64,000 bases of DNA from Terrabacter sp. 28 (GTDB lineage Bacteria > Actinomycetota > Actinomycetes > Actinomycetales > Dermatophilaceae). Both the position numbers and the translations under genes were made by a program. Shown piece after piece: positions 25,828 through 32,200 of this stretch (position 1 is its first letter; each line of letters opens with the position of its first letter). The notes below the pieces were generated by a model, which saw only the letters and a list, made by a program, of their open reading frames with translations, was not told the origin of the DNA and did no database searches. The DNA lies in contig JYOE01000023.1 of the NCBI GenBank assembly GCA_000955875.1, forward strand, positions 1-64,000, read 5' to 3'.

Positions 25828-26052
25828 TCAGGTGAAGGGGTCGGCGTCGTGGCCGAAGAGCTCCGCGACGTAGGCGCGCATCGAGTCGTCTCCGCTGGAG
25901 CGGACGGCGTCGCCGGTGCCCTCCCTCGGCGCGATTCCGCCGTGGCGGGTCGGCTGCTTCTCGCTGCCGTCGTCAGTGGTGGCCGCGTGGCCGAAAAGGG
26001 CAGCGGCGAAGTCGCGCATTCCGTCAGTCGGGTCTGTGGCGTGCTCAGGCAT
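25828..26052 (-). CDS. small element protein with an internal LFGH repeat
   Basis: 74 residues, acidic. It carries the same short motif twice: MRDFAAALFGHAAT near residue 12 and MRAYVAELFGHDAD near residue 58, joined by a polar linker. The start overlaps the end of the preceding gene by 8 bases. The twice-used MRx(2)Ax(2)LFGH peptide looks like a docking motif for a bivalent partner. No known family recognised. Confidence 0.6.
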   Translation of the reverse strand: MPEHATDPTDGMRDFAAALFGHAATTDDGSEKQPTRHGGIAPREGTGDAVRSSGDDSMRAYVAELFGHDADPFT

Positions 26053-26263
26053 GGTGTTCCTCCTGGGTGTCTGGGCTGGGGTTTGGTGTCACGCAGTTGG
26101 CGAACGTGAACGCGAGTGCGCTCACGCAGGCCGCGGCGGCTTCATCTGCGTCACCGGCGCGCCGGCCCAAGTCGCGCAGGACTTGGAGCACGGCGTTGCG
26201 GTCGCCTGCGACGGCTCCGAGGTCGATTACGAGCTGATGAACGTCGGTGACGGTCAATGCCAT
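26045..26263 (-). CDS. small helical element protein
   Basis: 72 residues starting MALTVTDVHQLVIDLGAVAG, with a helical Ala-rich middle and a polar tail (TPNPSPDTQEEHHA). One Cys in ACVSAL and one in ANCVTP. It overlaps the upstream gene by 10 bases and the downstream gene by 8, so it is part of a coupled set. Unknown family. Confidence 0.58.
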   Translation of the reverse strand: MALTVTDVHQLVIDLGAVAGDRNAVLQVLRDLGRRAGDADEAAAACVSALAFTFANCVTPNPSPDTQEEHHA

Positions 26264-26421
26264 GACTGGGCCTCCGGCTGGGTCTCAAAGGGTTCCGGGG
26301 TCGGGTCGGGCAGTCGCAGCTCGCGGTCGATGGCTGGCGGTTCGTAGTCGCGGATGGGCGGCTGCGGTGCGGGGATCGGCGGGAGGAACTGCGGCATCGG
26401 GATGCTGGGCTGTGTAGTCAT
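26254..26421 (-). CDS. Pro-rich 55-residue element protein
   Basis: 55 residues: MTTQPSIPMPQFLPPIPAPQ then PPIRDYEPPAIDRELRLPDP. Nearly one residue in three is Pro, so it is probably extended. AGGAG lies 9 bases before the ATG at 26421. It overlaps the next gene by 10 bases. Short Pro-rich proteins of this type occur near tail genes of actinophages; the role is unknown. Confidence 0.5.
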   Translation of the reverse strand: MTTQPSIPMPQFLPPIPAPQPPIRDYEPPAIDRELRLPDPTPEPFETQPEAQSWH

Positions 26422-26435
26422 CGGTGGTGCTCCTG

Positions 26436-27233
26436 TCAGGTGCTGGGCCACTGCATGGCGGCTGTCATGCGGGCGTAGGTCTTGCCGGTCCCGGTGGTGT
26501 TGCGCGCTTGGAGTTCGAGGGTGATCGGGTCTCCGACAGCGCCGGGCAGCGCGGCGGGCGTGCCGAAGGTGGCTTGTCCCATGGCGAGGTTGGCGACGGT
26601 GGCGGTCGCGCCGACTTGGGTGCTGTTGGCGAGCAGTCGGACTTCGCCGGCAGCGGTGCCGTCTGCGATGTGGTTGGCGACGGCGTAGATGCGGGCGCTG
26701 CTTTTGTACGTCAGGGCGGTCGCGACGGTGGTCCACGTCGTCGTGGCGTTGTTGTCCCACGTCGGCCAGGACACGCCCGCGAAAGGGATCGGCGCGAGGG
26801 GCCACGCGGCGCCCGATCCGGAGGCGTCCTCGGTGATGAGGGGCTTGCCGTTGCTGTCGAACAGGCGCAGGCGTTGCACGGCCTCGAGTAGCGCGTCGTC
26901 GTCGGCGAACACGAGCGCGGCCTGCCCGTTGAGGCGGGTGAGGATGGCGCCGAAACCGTTGGTCGACAGTCCCCCCAGGTATGCGTACTGGCGGCCGGCG
27001 AGGTCGTTGGCGAGCAGCGACCCGCCCGCTGGAAACGACAGGCGCCCAACGTCGCTCACGTTGAGGTTGCCGTCGACGATGAGGTCTCCGTCGACCTGCA
27101 GCCCGTTGGCGCCGTTGGGCCTTGCTCCGGTTCCGGAGAACGGCGAGCGGTTCTCGAGGCTCTTGACTCGGGTGATGAGCTTCTTGAGCTCGGACCAGAG
27201 GCTGCGTGACTCGTAGTCGGGAAGTCTGCTCAT
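26436..27233 (-). CDS. phage tail-like / minor structural protein
   Basis: 265 residues starting MSRLPDYESRSLWSELKKLI, a short N-terminal coiled coil, followed by repeating strands (GLQVDGDLIVDGNLNVSDVG) of the kind found in trimeric beta-helical tail proteins. The C-terminal half is Thr/Ala/Gly-rich with a lectin-like strand pattern ending AMQWPST. Such proteins bind hosts or decorate virions. The start overlaps the WhiB stop as ATGA. A satellite carrying its own tail-like protein is unusual. Confidence 0.68.
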   Translation of the reverse strand: MSRLPDYESRSLWSELKKLITRVKSLENRSPFSGTGARPNGANGLQVDGDLIVDGNLNVSDVGRLSFPAGGSLLANDLAGRQYAYLGGLSTNGFGAILTRLNGQAALVFADDDALLEAVQRLRLFDSNGKPLITEDASGSGAAWPLAPIPFAGVSWPTWDNNATTTWTTVATALTYKSSARIYAVANHIADGTAAGEVRLLANSTQVGATATVANLAMGQATFGTPAALPGAVGDPITLELQARNTTGTGKTYARMTAAMQWPST

Positions 27234-27511
27234 GCTGCGGTGATCTCCTTGGTCTTGGTGGTCTTGGGTCGTCCGGGCTTGCGGGTGCGTGGTGAGCGGT
27301 CGATGCCGGCCCAAACTCCGTGTCGGTGGTCTTCCTCTTCCGCGAGGGCGGCGCAGGCGGCGACGAGGGGGCATCGCTGGCACCAGTGGAGGACGGCTGC
27401 GCGCTCGGCCGGGTCATCCGAGGTGAAGCGGGGCTCGTTGGCACACGGAGGCGTGCGGCCGTCGTCGAGGAGATCGCGCAGCGCCGTGTTGAAGGCGTCG
27501 CGGGCGGTCAC
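27230..27511 (-). CDS. WhiB-like iron-sulfur regulator
   Basis: 93 residues with a GTG start at 27511. The four Cys are at 23, 44, 47 and 53 (C-x20-C-x2-C-x5-C), followed by GVWAG at 65-69 and a basic C-terminus (RTRKPGRPKTTKTK). This is the complete WhiB (Wbl) signature: a [4Fe-4S] cluster site, a sigma-factor contact turn and a DNA-binding tail. Phage Wbl proteins such as that of TM4 are known to interfere with host Wbl control and superinfection. AAGAGGG precedes the GTG, which overlaps the stop of the 36-aa gene (GTGA). Confidence 0.9.
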   Translation of the reverse strand: MTARDAFNTALRDLLDDGRTPPCANEPRFTSDDPAERAAVLHWCQRCPLVAACAALAEEEDHRHGVWAGIDRSPRTRKPGRPKTTKTKEITAA

Positions 27512-27618
27512 TGCCCGGCCCTCTTCACGCACGAGGGATGGGCGCTCCAGCCCCCGCGCAGCAGCCCTCCGCAGTGCGGGCATCTGGCGCGCTCGCTCGG
27601 CTCCTTCTCGGCGGTCAC
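27508..27618 (-). CDS. 36-residue zinc-knuckle protein
   Basis: GTG start at 27618, TGA at 27508-27510. It reads VTAEKEPSERARCPHCGGLL then RGGWSAHPSCVKRAGQ. Cys13, Cys16, His27 and Cys30 make a C-x2-C-x10-H-x2-C site able to bind one zinc. The start overlaps the upstream stop and the stop overlaps the WhiB start, both as GTGA, which strongly supports translation despite the small size. The same CxxC...HPxC layout appears in the next protein upstream. Confidence 0.7.
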   Translation of the reverse strand: MTAEKEPSERARCPHCGGLLRGGWSAHPSCVKRAGQ

Positions 27619-27749
27619 GAGTCGGCCCCCGAGCACGTCGGGTGCGTGGTCTGCCCGCTGTCAATGGGAAGCAGCGGCAGGCCACAGTCGTCGCACCATG
27701 CGTCCGTGATGGGCCAGTCGTGGCCATGCTCGTCGGTCCAGCGCTTCAC
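27615..27749 (-). CDS. 44-residue zinc-knuckle protein
   Basis: GTG start at 27749 overlapping the stop of the primase-helicase gene (GTGA). It reads MKRWTDEHGHDWPITDAWCD then DCGLPLLPIDSGQTTHPTC, with Cys19, Cys22, His36 and Cys39, again C-x2-C...HPxC. It is coupled at both ends to its neighbours. The likely role is nucleic-acid or protein binding with the replication protein or WhiB (inference). Confidence 0.65.
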   Translation of the reverse strand: MKRWTDEHGHDWPITDAWCDDCGLPLLPIDSGQTTHPTCSGADS

Positions 27750-29761
27750 GAGGCCACCGCCAGACAGCGCACGCACGAGCCGTTGTGCAGCCGGTTGCCG
27801 CACGTCCCGCAGCGGCTCGGATCGTCCGCCGGTTGAGCCGGTTGGGCCAGTTCCGCCGGTTCATTTGAGAGGGTTAGACCGAACCGGCTGAAGGCGCCTC
27901 GGAGGCTCGCAGCGAGGTAGCCGCGGGGGCCGTAGGAGTTGGGGCGGTCGGTGTGGATCTTGTAGGCGGTGACCATCATGCGCCCCAGGCGCTGGGAAGT
28001 GAGGCGCTTGCCGAAGGTGGACAGCTCGCCCCACATGTCGGGGTGTGCGTGGATCAGTCGCTCGATCAGGTCTTCGGTGCTGACGAAGGTTTCTCCGTCC
28101 TGCCATGCGGCGTGGATGTGGCGCAGCAGGACGACGGCGGGGCGCTCGTTCAACAGTCCCTCTTCTCTCTCGGCCTCGAGCTCTGCCACGTCGAGCAGGG
28201 CGAGCTTGTCGACGACGTCGGGCCACCGACCGCCGGCTGCGACGGCTACGCGCTTCAGAGGCGCCCAGCGTTCGCGTGCGCGGCCCTTGACGCCCTCGGG
28301 GAGGTCTGGGCGGTTGAGTCGCACGTTGTCGCGCACCGAGCCGGCCCAGCGGCTGACGCGGGCGCCCAGGGCGCGCGCGGGCTCGTCGAGCAGTTCCCAG
28401 TCGGACTCCTCTGCCTGACCGAGAGAGTCGGGCATGAGCAGCACGCGGATGCTGCGGCTCTTGGTGTCCTCAGGCAGTGACGGGTTGTTGCCAGCCATCG
28501 CGACCGGGCAGAACGTCGGCATCTCCTTGACCGCCCACCCGCCGTCCTTCGACGGCACCGACACGGGGCGTGTGCCGCCTCGCTTGTATCCCGAGTTGAG
28601 GATGGCGATGAACTCGCCCACGTCGGTCTTGTCGGGGCTGAGGGAGCGGTCGGCCTCGTCGATGAGCATGGTGCGCAGCTCGGCGTCAAGGATGCGCGCC
28701 AGCATCGCGGGCGAGGACAGGGAAGCCATCTGCACGGGGCGCAGGCACAGCCGCTCCAGGTGCTCGAGCACCGTCGTCTTGCCACTCCCGGGCACGGGTG
28801 AGTCGAGGATCAGGCGGGGCGTCGTGTAGGTCTCGACGCAAAGGTGCGTGTGTGCCGCCCAGAGGGTGAGTAGGTCGAGGTCGGCGTCGTGCATCGTCAC
28901 GACGAACCGTCCGAACCAGCGGCGCACGTCGCCCAGTACCTGCCCCGTTTCGGGTGGTCCTGCCGGTTCGTCGCCGGTCTCTACAGCCCCCTCGTCTGAA
29001 CCGGCGGAACCGGCTGAACTGGCCGAACCGGCGACGTTCTCGGCGTTGTCGAGCACAACGGCCGGCGGCTCGGGTCGCACCAGTGCGCGCAGGTCATCTG
29101 CGGTGCGACCACTGGCGAGGAAGTCGTCAAGGCCGGTCTTGCCGGGCTCATCGTCGGGCAGGTGGCAGAACTCCACCAGCGCGCCCTTGCTGCTCAGGTA
29201 GTCGGCGAGCGTGTCGAGTGCTGAGCGGACTGCGGGCTTGCGGGTGACGTCGGAATCGAACGCGAGCGCCACGCGGCGGCCGTTGAGGGCGACGTCGTGC
29301 CAGTCGGCCACGGCCGTCTTGCCGCCATGCTCGTTTTTTCCGCGCCACGACCAGACACCGGGCAGCGCCACGATGCACAGGCCGGCGAGGGCGCCAGCGT
29401 CGGCCTTCTTGACGCCCTCAGTCACCCACAGGGGCACCGAGGGATCACCGAGCGCAGGACCGACACCGGGCGGCACGTCGATGCCGTTGCGCTGCCGCGC
29501 GGGAGTCTCGTACTTGACTGGCTTGCCGTCGCGCAGCCGTGGCGAGTCGGGTCGGTACTGGTAGCCCCAAACCGAGCCGTCGTCGCGCAGTGACGGCACC
29601 AACAGGCCAGGGACTCGACGGCCGGCGCCGGTGATGCCGACCTGCTCGAGCCGGGCCTTCGTGTCGACGGAGCGGTAACCGCGTGCGTCCGCGTGCTCCG
29701 GCGTGATGCCGGACTCGGCCAGCATGGCGGCGTGCTGTGGGAACAGGCTGCCCCAGCTCAC
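27746..29761 (-). CDS. primase-helicase replication protein (DUF3854 + DUF3631 type)
   Basis: 671 residues. The N-terminal half is a DUF3854/Toprim-like domain: YQYRPDSPRLRDGKPVKYET, the acidic turn LWVTEGVKKADAG (Glu115) and VALAFDSD (Asp169, Asp171). The C-terminal half is a DUF3631-type P-loop ATPase with PGSGKTT near 320 and Walker B MLIDEADRSL. The tail has CGTCGNRL and GSCVRC, a zinc ribbon. This fusion is the usual replication protein of small actinobacterial mobile elements and gives the element its own replication start. Coupled to both neighbours by 4-base overlaps. Confidence 0.85.
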   Translation of the reverse strand: MSWGSLFPQHAAMLAESGITPEHADARGYRSVDTKARLEQVGITGAGRRVPGLLVPSLRDDGSVWGYQYRPDSPRLRDGKPVKYETPARQRNGIDVPPGVGPALGDPSVPLWVTEGVKKADAGALAGLCIVALPGVWSWRGKNEHGGKTAVADWHDVALNGRRVALAFDSDVTRKPAVRSALDTLADYLSSKGALVEFCHLPDDEPGKTGLDDFLASGRTADDLRALVRPEPPAVVLDNAENVAGSASSAGSAGSDEGAVETGDEPAGPPETGQVLGDVRRWFGRFVVTMHDADLDLLTLWAAHTHLCVETYTTPRLILDSPVPGSGKTTVLEHLERLCLRPVQMASLSSPAMLARILDAELRTMLIDEADRSLSPDKTDVGEFIAILNSGYKRGGTRPVSVPSKDGGWAVKEMPTFCPVAMAGNNPSLPEDTKSRSIRVLLMPDSLGQAEESDWELLDEPARALGARVSRWAGSVRDNVRLNRPDLPEGVKGRARERWAPLKRVAVAAGGRWPDVVDKLALLDVAELEAEREEGLLNERPAVVLLRHIHAAWQDGETFVSTEDLIERLIHAHPDMWGELSTFGKRLTSQRLGRMMVTAYKIHTDRPNSYGPRGYLAASLRGAFSRFGLTLSNEPAELAQPAQPADDPSRCGTCGNRLHNGSCVRCLAVAS

Positions 29762-30090
29762 TGGACGTCACCACGCAGGATGGCGAGCTCACCGGGCGCG
29801 ATGACACCGACCGGCACGACACGAGCGAGTGACAGCACGGCTTCGCAGCCACGTGCTCGTGCCCTCTCCTCTGCCTTCACGGCCGCGTGCAGTGAGGCAT
29901 AGTGCTGGCACTTGGTCAGGCCGTTGGTCATCGTTGTGACCACTCGGACCACGTAGGACTCTCGGCCAGCAAGTCTGAGCAGGTCCGAAGCCCTTGCGCT
30001 AGAATGAGATTGGTTGAGCGGCTTGGCAGCGGCTTGAACTTCAGGAGCGGATCCGGTTTGCCCACCGGGTCCGTTTCGCTTTGCGGGCAT
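29758..30090 (-). CDS. element protein of unknown function (110 aa)
   Basis: 110 residues. The first 35 are polar and low in complexity; the folded part begins near GRESYVVRVVTTMTNGLTKC and continues ASLHAAVKAEERARARGCEA, a strand-helix pattern of a small alpha/beta domain. The stop overlaps the primase-helicase start (ATGA), and its own start overlaps the upstream stop as TGATG. Unknown family; a replication accessory role is possible from its place. Confidence 0.58.
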   Translation of the reverse strand: MPAKRNGPGGQTGSAPEVQAAAKPLNQSHSSARASDLLRLAGRESYVVRVVTTMTNGLTKCQHYASLHAAVKAEERARARGCEAVLSLARVVPVGVIAPGELAILRGDVQ

Positions 30091-30287
30091 CAGACGGACT
30101 CACCCCGCAGCAGGATGGCGAGCCGATCGAGCTGGGCCGACTCAAGGGGTGGCCACTCGGCAACGGTCTTGGCGATGTGATCTGCGAGGCGCTCGGCCTT
30201 CATCTGGCGGCGCAGATCGGTGACGTCCGCATTGGGATCGCGGCGCTTGGTGTGAGCGATTTGGGAGCGGGTGTGTGTCCAGCTCAT
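30090..30287 (-). CDS. first gene of the element operon, 65-residue protein
   Basis: 65 residues, strongly charged (MSWTHTRSQIAHTKRRDPNA then DVTDLRRQMKAERLADHIAK), predicted all-helical. Its Shine-Dalgarno GGAGG, 8 bases before the ATG, is inside a long stem (30288-30338) that ends directly at the start codon, so translation of this gene and, through coupling, of the whole operon can be switched by RNA structure. Unknown family; it may bind DNA. Confidence 0.6.
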   Translation of the reverse strand: MSWTHTRSQIAHTKRRDPNADVTDLRRQMKAERLADHIAKTVAEWPPLESAQLDRLAILLRGESV

Positions 30288-30338
30288 GGAAAAGCCTCCG
30301 GCGTGGTCAAACTTCCACCTCTGCCGGAGGCGCTTTTC
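30288..30338 (-). promoter_or_regulatory. leader hairpin sequestering the first RBS of the element operon
   Basis: On the minus strand GGAAAA-(GC)-GCCTCCGGC pairs with GCCGGAGGC-TTTTCC across a 19-base loop: a 15-bp stem with one 2-base bulge. The stem's 3' arm contains GGAGG and abuts the ATG. It could block ribosome binding, or act as an attenuating terminator (GC stem then TTTT). AT-rich DNA upstream (about 30390-30410, TAAGTAAT on the minus strand) may hold the promoter. Confidence 0.65.
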
Positions 30339-30412
30339 CCGGATTGCTCAACGGCCATACCTGACCGGCCTGACCCCCTGAGGGGCGGCTATTACTTACA
30401 AACAGTAGCAGA

Positions 30413-30766
30413 CTAGGGCAGCAGTCCTATGTCAACACGCCGCACGCCCAAGATTTCCCTCGCGGCTGCGACCAGTGACCCCAGCTTCTCATCCCGCAGG
30501 GGGCGGTTGCGTCCGCACTCATCACATCGCAGGACGCGGGTCATATGGTCGACGCGGAAGGTGTCCGACTCTGCCCCTCGAACCGAGTCGTTCCGGTGTA
30601 CATATTCGACCCGCACGAGCCAGGGCATGTCCGGGTCAGACGTGTACGTGGCCCTCACCCGTGCGATGCGGTAGCGCTCATGAGGAGACGCCTTGCCGCC
30701 CGTGCAGACCACTTCGACCTGCATCTGACCCTCAGGAATATGCGGCGCCCCTCGTCGCCTGCTCAC
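30413..30766 (-). CDS. element protein with CxxC motif, coupled to the integrase gene
   Basis: 117 residues: strands in the first half (GQMQVEVVCTGGKASPHERY, ARVRATYTSDPDMPWLVRVE) and a zinc-like RVLRCDECGRNRPL near residue 80. The start overlaps the integrase stop as ATGA (30763-30766), so the two are co-translated. A small partner encoded with a serine integrase may be a directionality factor or repressor, but the sequence gives no proof. A separate transcription unit from the main operon. Confidence 0.6.
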   Translation of the reverse strand: MSRRRGAPHIPEGQMQVEVVCTGGKASPHERYRIARVRATYTSDPDMPWLVRVEYVHRNDSVRGAESDTFRVDHMTRVLRCDECGRNRPLRDEKLGSLVAAAREILGVRRVDIGLLP

Positions 30767-32169
30767 TGCGCACTCCTCGGCTCGATCCTGACCAAGTCAG
30801 GGTTATAGACCCTGCCTGCGCGGCCAGACGGCAGCACGGTCACGCTCATCAGCTCCCGAACCACCGCGCGCCTGCGATCCATTGTGAGGCCTTTCCACAC
30901 CCGTTCAGGGTCACGACCCGCGAACTGAGCGAGCGCGCTCCCCCGCTCAGCGCGCCCCATCGCGGCCTCGACGTCGTCCAACCGCTCCTGTAAGCGCGCC
31001 GTGATCTTGGCGAGCTGCGCCCCGGTGATGCTTCCCGCGGCGAACAGGTCAGCGGCCTCCCCCATGCTCGCTCGGATGGAAACGGCCTCAACGCGTAGCC
31101 CCTCACCATCGGATGACACGGATTGGCCGGACATCGCAGGAGAAAAGTCGGCACGCCCCAGCAGGGCCAGCAGGACTCCGGTCACATGCTTGTCGAGGTC
31201 GTCGGACGATCGTGCAACATGCCCCGTCCCCGGCGTCGGGCAGCGGTAGATGGTGCGGGTTGTGCCCTTGGCGCGGTTCCGTGCCACGGTTGCCGACTTG
31301 AGCGGGGCGCCACAAGTGCCGCATGTGGCGATGCCCGCGAGCAGCCACCGAGCACGGTTGCTCGTGGAGCGGCGGCGGCTGGGGTCCGTTAGGATGGCGC
31401 ACACTGCGCGCCAGGTCTCCTCGCTGACGATGGCCGGCCACGTGAGCTTGCCGACGATCTCGCCATTGAGCGCCGAGAGCCCGGCGTTGCGCGGGCGGGT
31501 CAGCACTTGGCGCATGCTCGTGTAGTTCCAGGGCTTCCCTGTCGACGTTGTGATGCCGCGATGGTTCAAGTCGGCCACGAGCGACCCCAGGGAAGCACCG
31601 GCGAGCACGGACGCGCACGCCCCGCGGATGACACCAGCCTCGCGACGATTCAGCGTCGCACTGCCATCGGTTTGCAGGTTCCATCCAAACGGCGGCGCCC
31701 CACCAAGCCACTTCCCCGCCTGTGCGGCCTGCAACTGCGCTCGCTTGGTCCGCTCACTCTTGTGCTCCACCTCGAACCGCGCCCACGCCCCGAGGGTGCG
31801 CGCCACGGCACGCCCAGCCGGGGTCGCCAAGTCGAGCTCCCCCGCTTTGACTGTCTGCGTCGTGACCTTGTGTCGCTCGCACAGGTCGACATACTCCTCG
31901 AGCTCCCGTGGGGATCGGTGCAGCCGGTCGGTGTGCCAGATCAGCACTGCGTCGACGTGCTTGGCCTCGATGTCAGCGAGCAGGGCGCGATACCCCGGAC
32001 GAGGCTTCCCGCTGTAGGCCGATACGTCATTGTCGGTGTGCTCGGCCACGATGGTCCAGCCGAGACTCTTGGCGAGCGCCATGCAGTCCTGCCGCTGCCG
32101 CTCGACACCGAGGCCGGCCCCCTCGCGGTCCTGTGAGATGCGGCAGTAGATGGCCGCTCGCTTGTTCAT
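30763..32169 (-). CDS. large serine recombinase (integrase)
   Basis: 468 residues. The resolvase domain begins MNKRAAIYCRISQDREG with catalytic Ser12, and continues ERQRQDCMALAKSLGW and VLIWHTDRLHRSPRELEEY. The recombinase domain holds GWARFEVE-like helices and GKWLGGAPPFGW; the zinc ribbon has CGTCGAPL and YRCP; a coiled coil follows near 400-430. The start codon lies only about 20 bp inside the right attachment site, with GGAG 4 bases before the ATG and no room for a promoter, so in the integrated state it depends on tadA transcription. A longer frame to 32502 is antisense-like shadow of tadA. Confidence 0.95.
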   Translation of the reverse strand: MNKRAAIYCRISQDREGAGLGVERQRQDCMALAKSLGWTIVAEHTDNDVSAYSGKPRPGYRALLADIEAKHVDAVLIWHTDRLHRSPRELEEYVDLCERHKVTTQTVKAGELDLATPAGRAVARTLGAWARFEVEHKSERTKRAQLQAAQAGKWLGGAPPFGWNLQTDGSATLNRREAGVIRGACASVLAGASLGSLVADLNHRGITTSTGKPWNYTSMRQVLTRPRNAGLSALNGEIVGKLTWPAIVSEETWRAVCAILTDPSRRRSTSNRARWLLAGIATCGTCGAPLKSATVARNRAKGTTRTIYRCPTPGTGHVARSSDDLDKHVTGVLLALLGRADFSPAMSGQSVSSDGEGLRVEAVSIRASMGEAADLFAAGSITGAQLAKITARLQERLDDVEAAMGRAERGSALAQFAGRDPERVWKGLTMDRRRAVVRELMSVTVLPSGRAGRVYNPDLVRIEPRSAQ

Positions 32170-32189
32170 GACTCCATTGTGCCTTGACA

Positions 32190-32200
32190 ATGCCCGGCAC
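32190..32200. other. right attachment site (attR core)
   Basis: ATGCCCGGCAC at the junction of the integrase end of the element and the tadA 5' fragment. It pairs with the left core at 23721-23731. Confidence 0.82.

Larger units (their letters stand above)
23726..32195. mobile_element. 8.5-kb serine-integrase element inserted in tadA; probable phage satellite
   Basis: Both ends are set by the split tadA gene and the shared 11-bp core. Cargo: two plus-strand small genes at the left end; a long minus-strand operon (about 24336-30287) with a small terminase, unknown small proteins, a tail-like protein, WhiB, Zn-knuckle proteins and a primase-helicase; then a small Cys protein and the integrase at the right end. 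There is no large terminase, portal, capsid, tape measure, holin or endolysin. This fits a phage-dependent satellite using terS to redirect packaging; a reduced prophage is the alternative. The GGCATACG word common in the rest of the window is not seen here. Confidence 0.88.

Noticed and set aside
23726..32195. Complete prophage
   Set aside because: No large terminase, portal, capsid, tape measure or lysis genes; the size is only 8.5 kb.
23726..32195. Anti-phage defence island or toxin-antitoxin cargo
   Set aside because: No nuclease, methyltransferase, retron, CRISPR or recognisable toxin pair was seen; WhiB alone is not enough.
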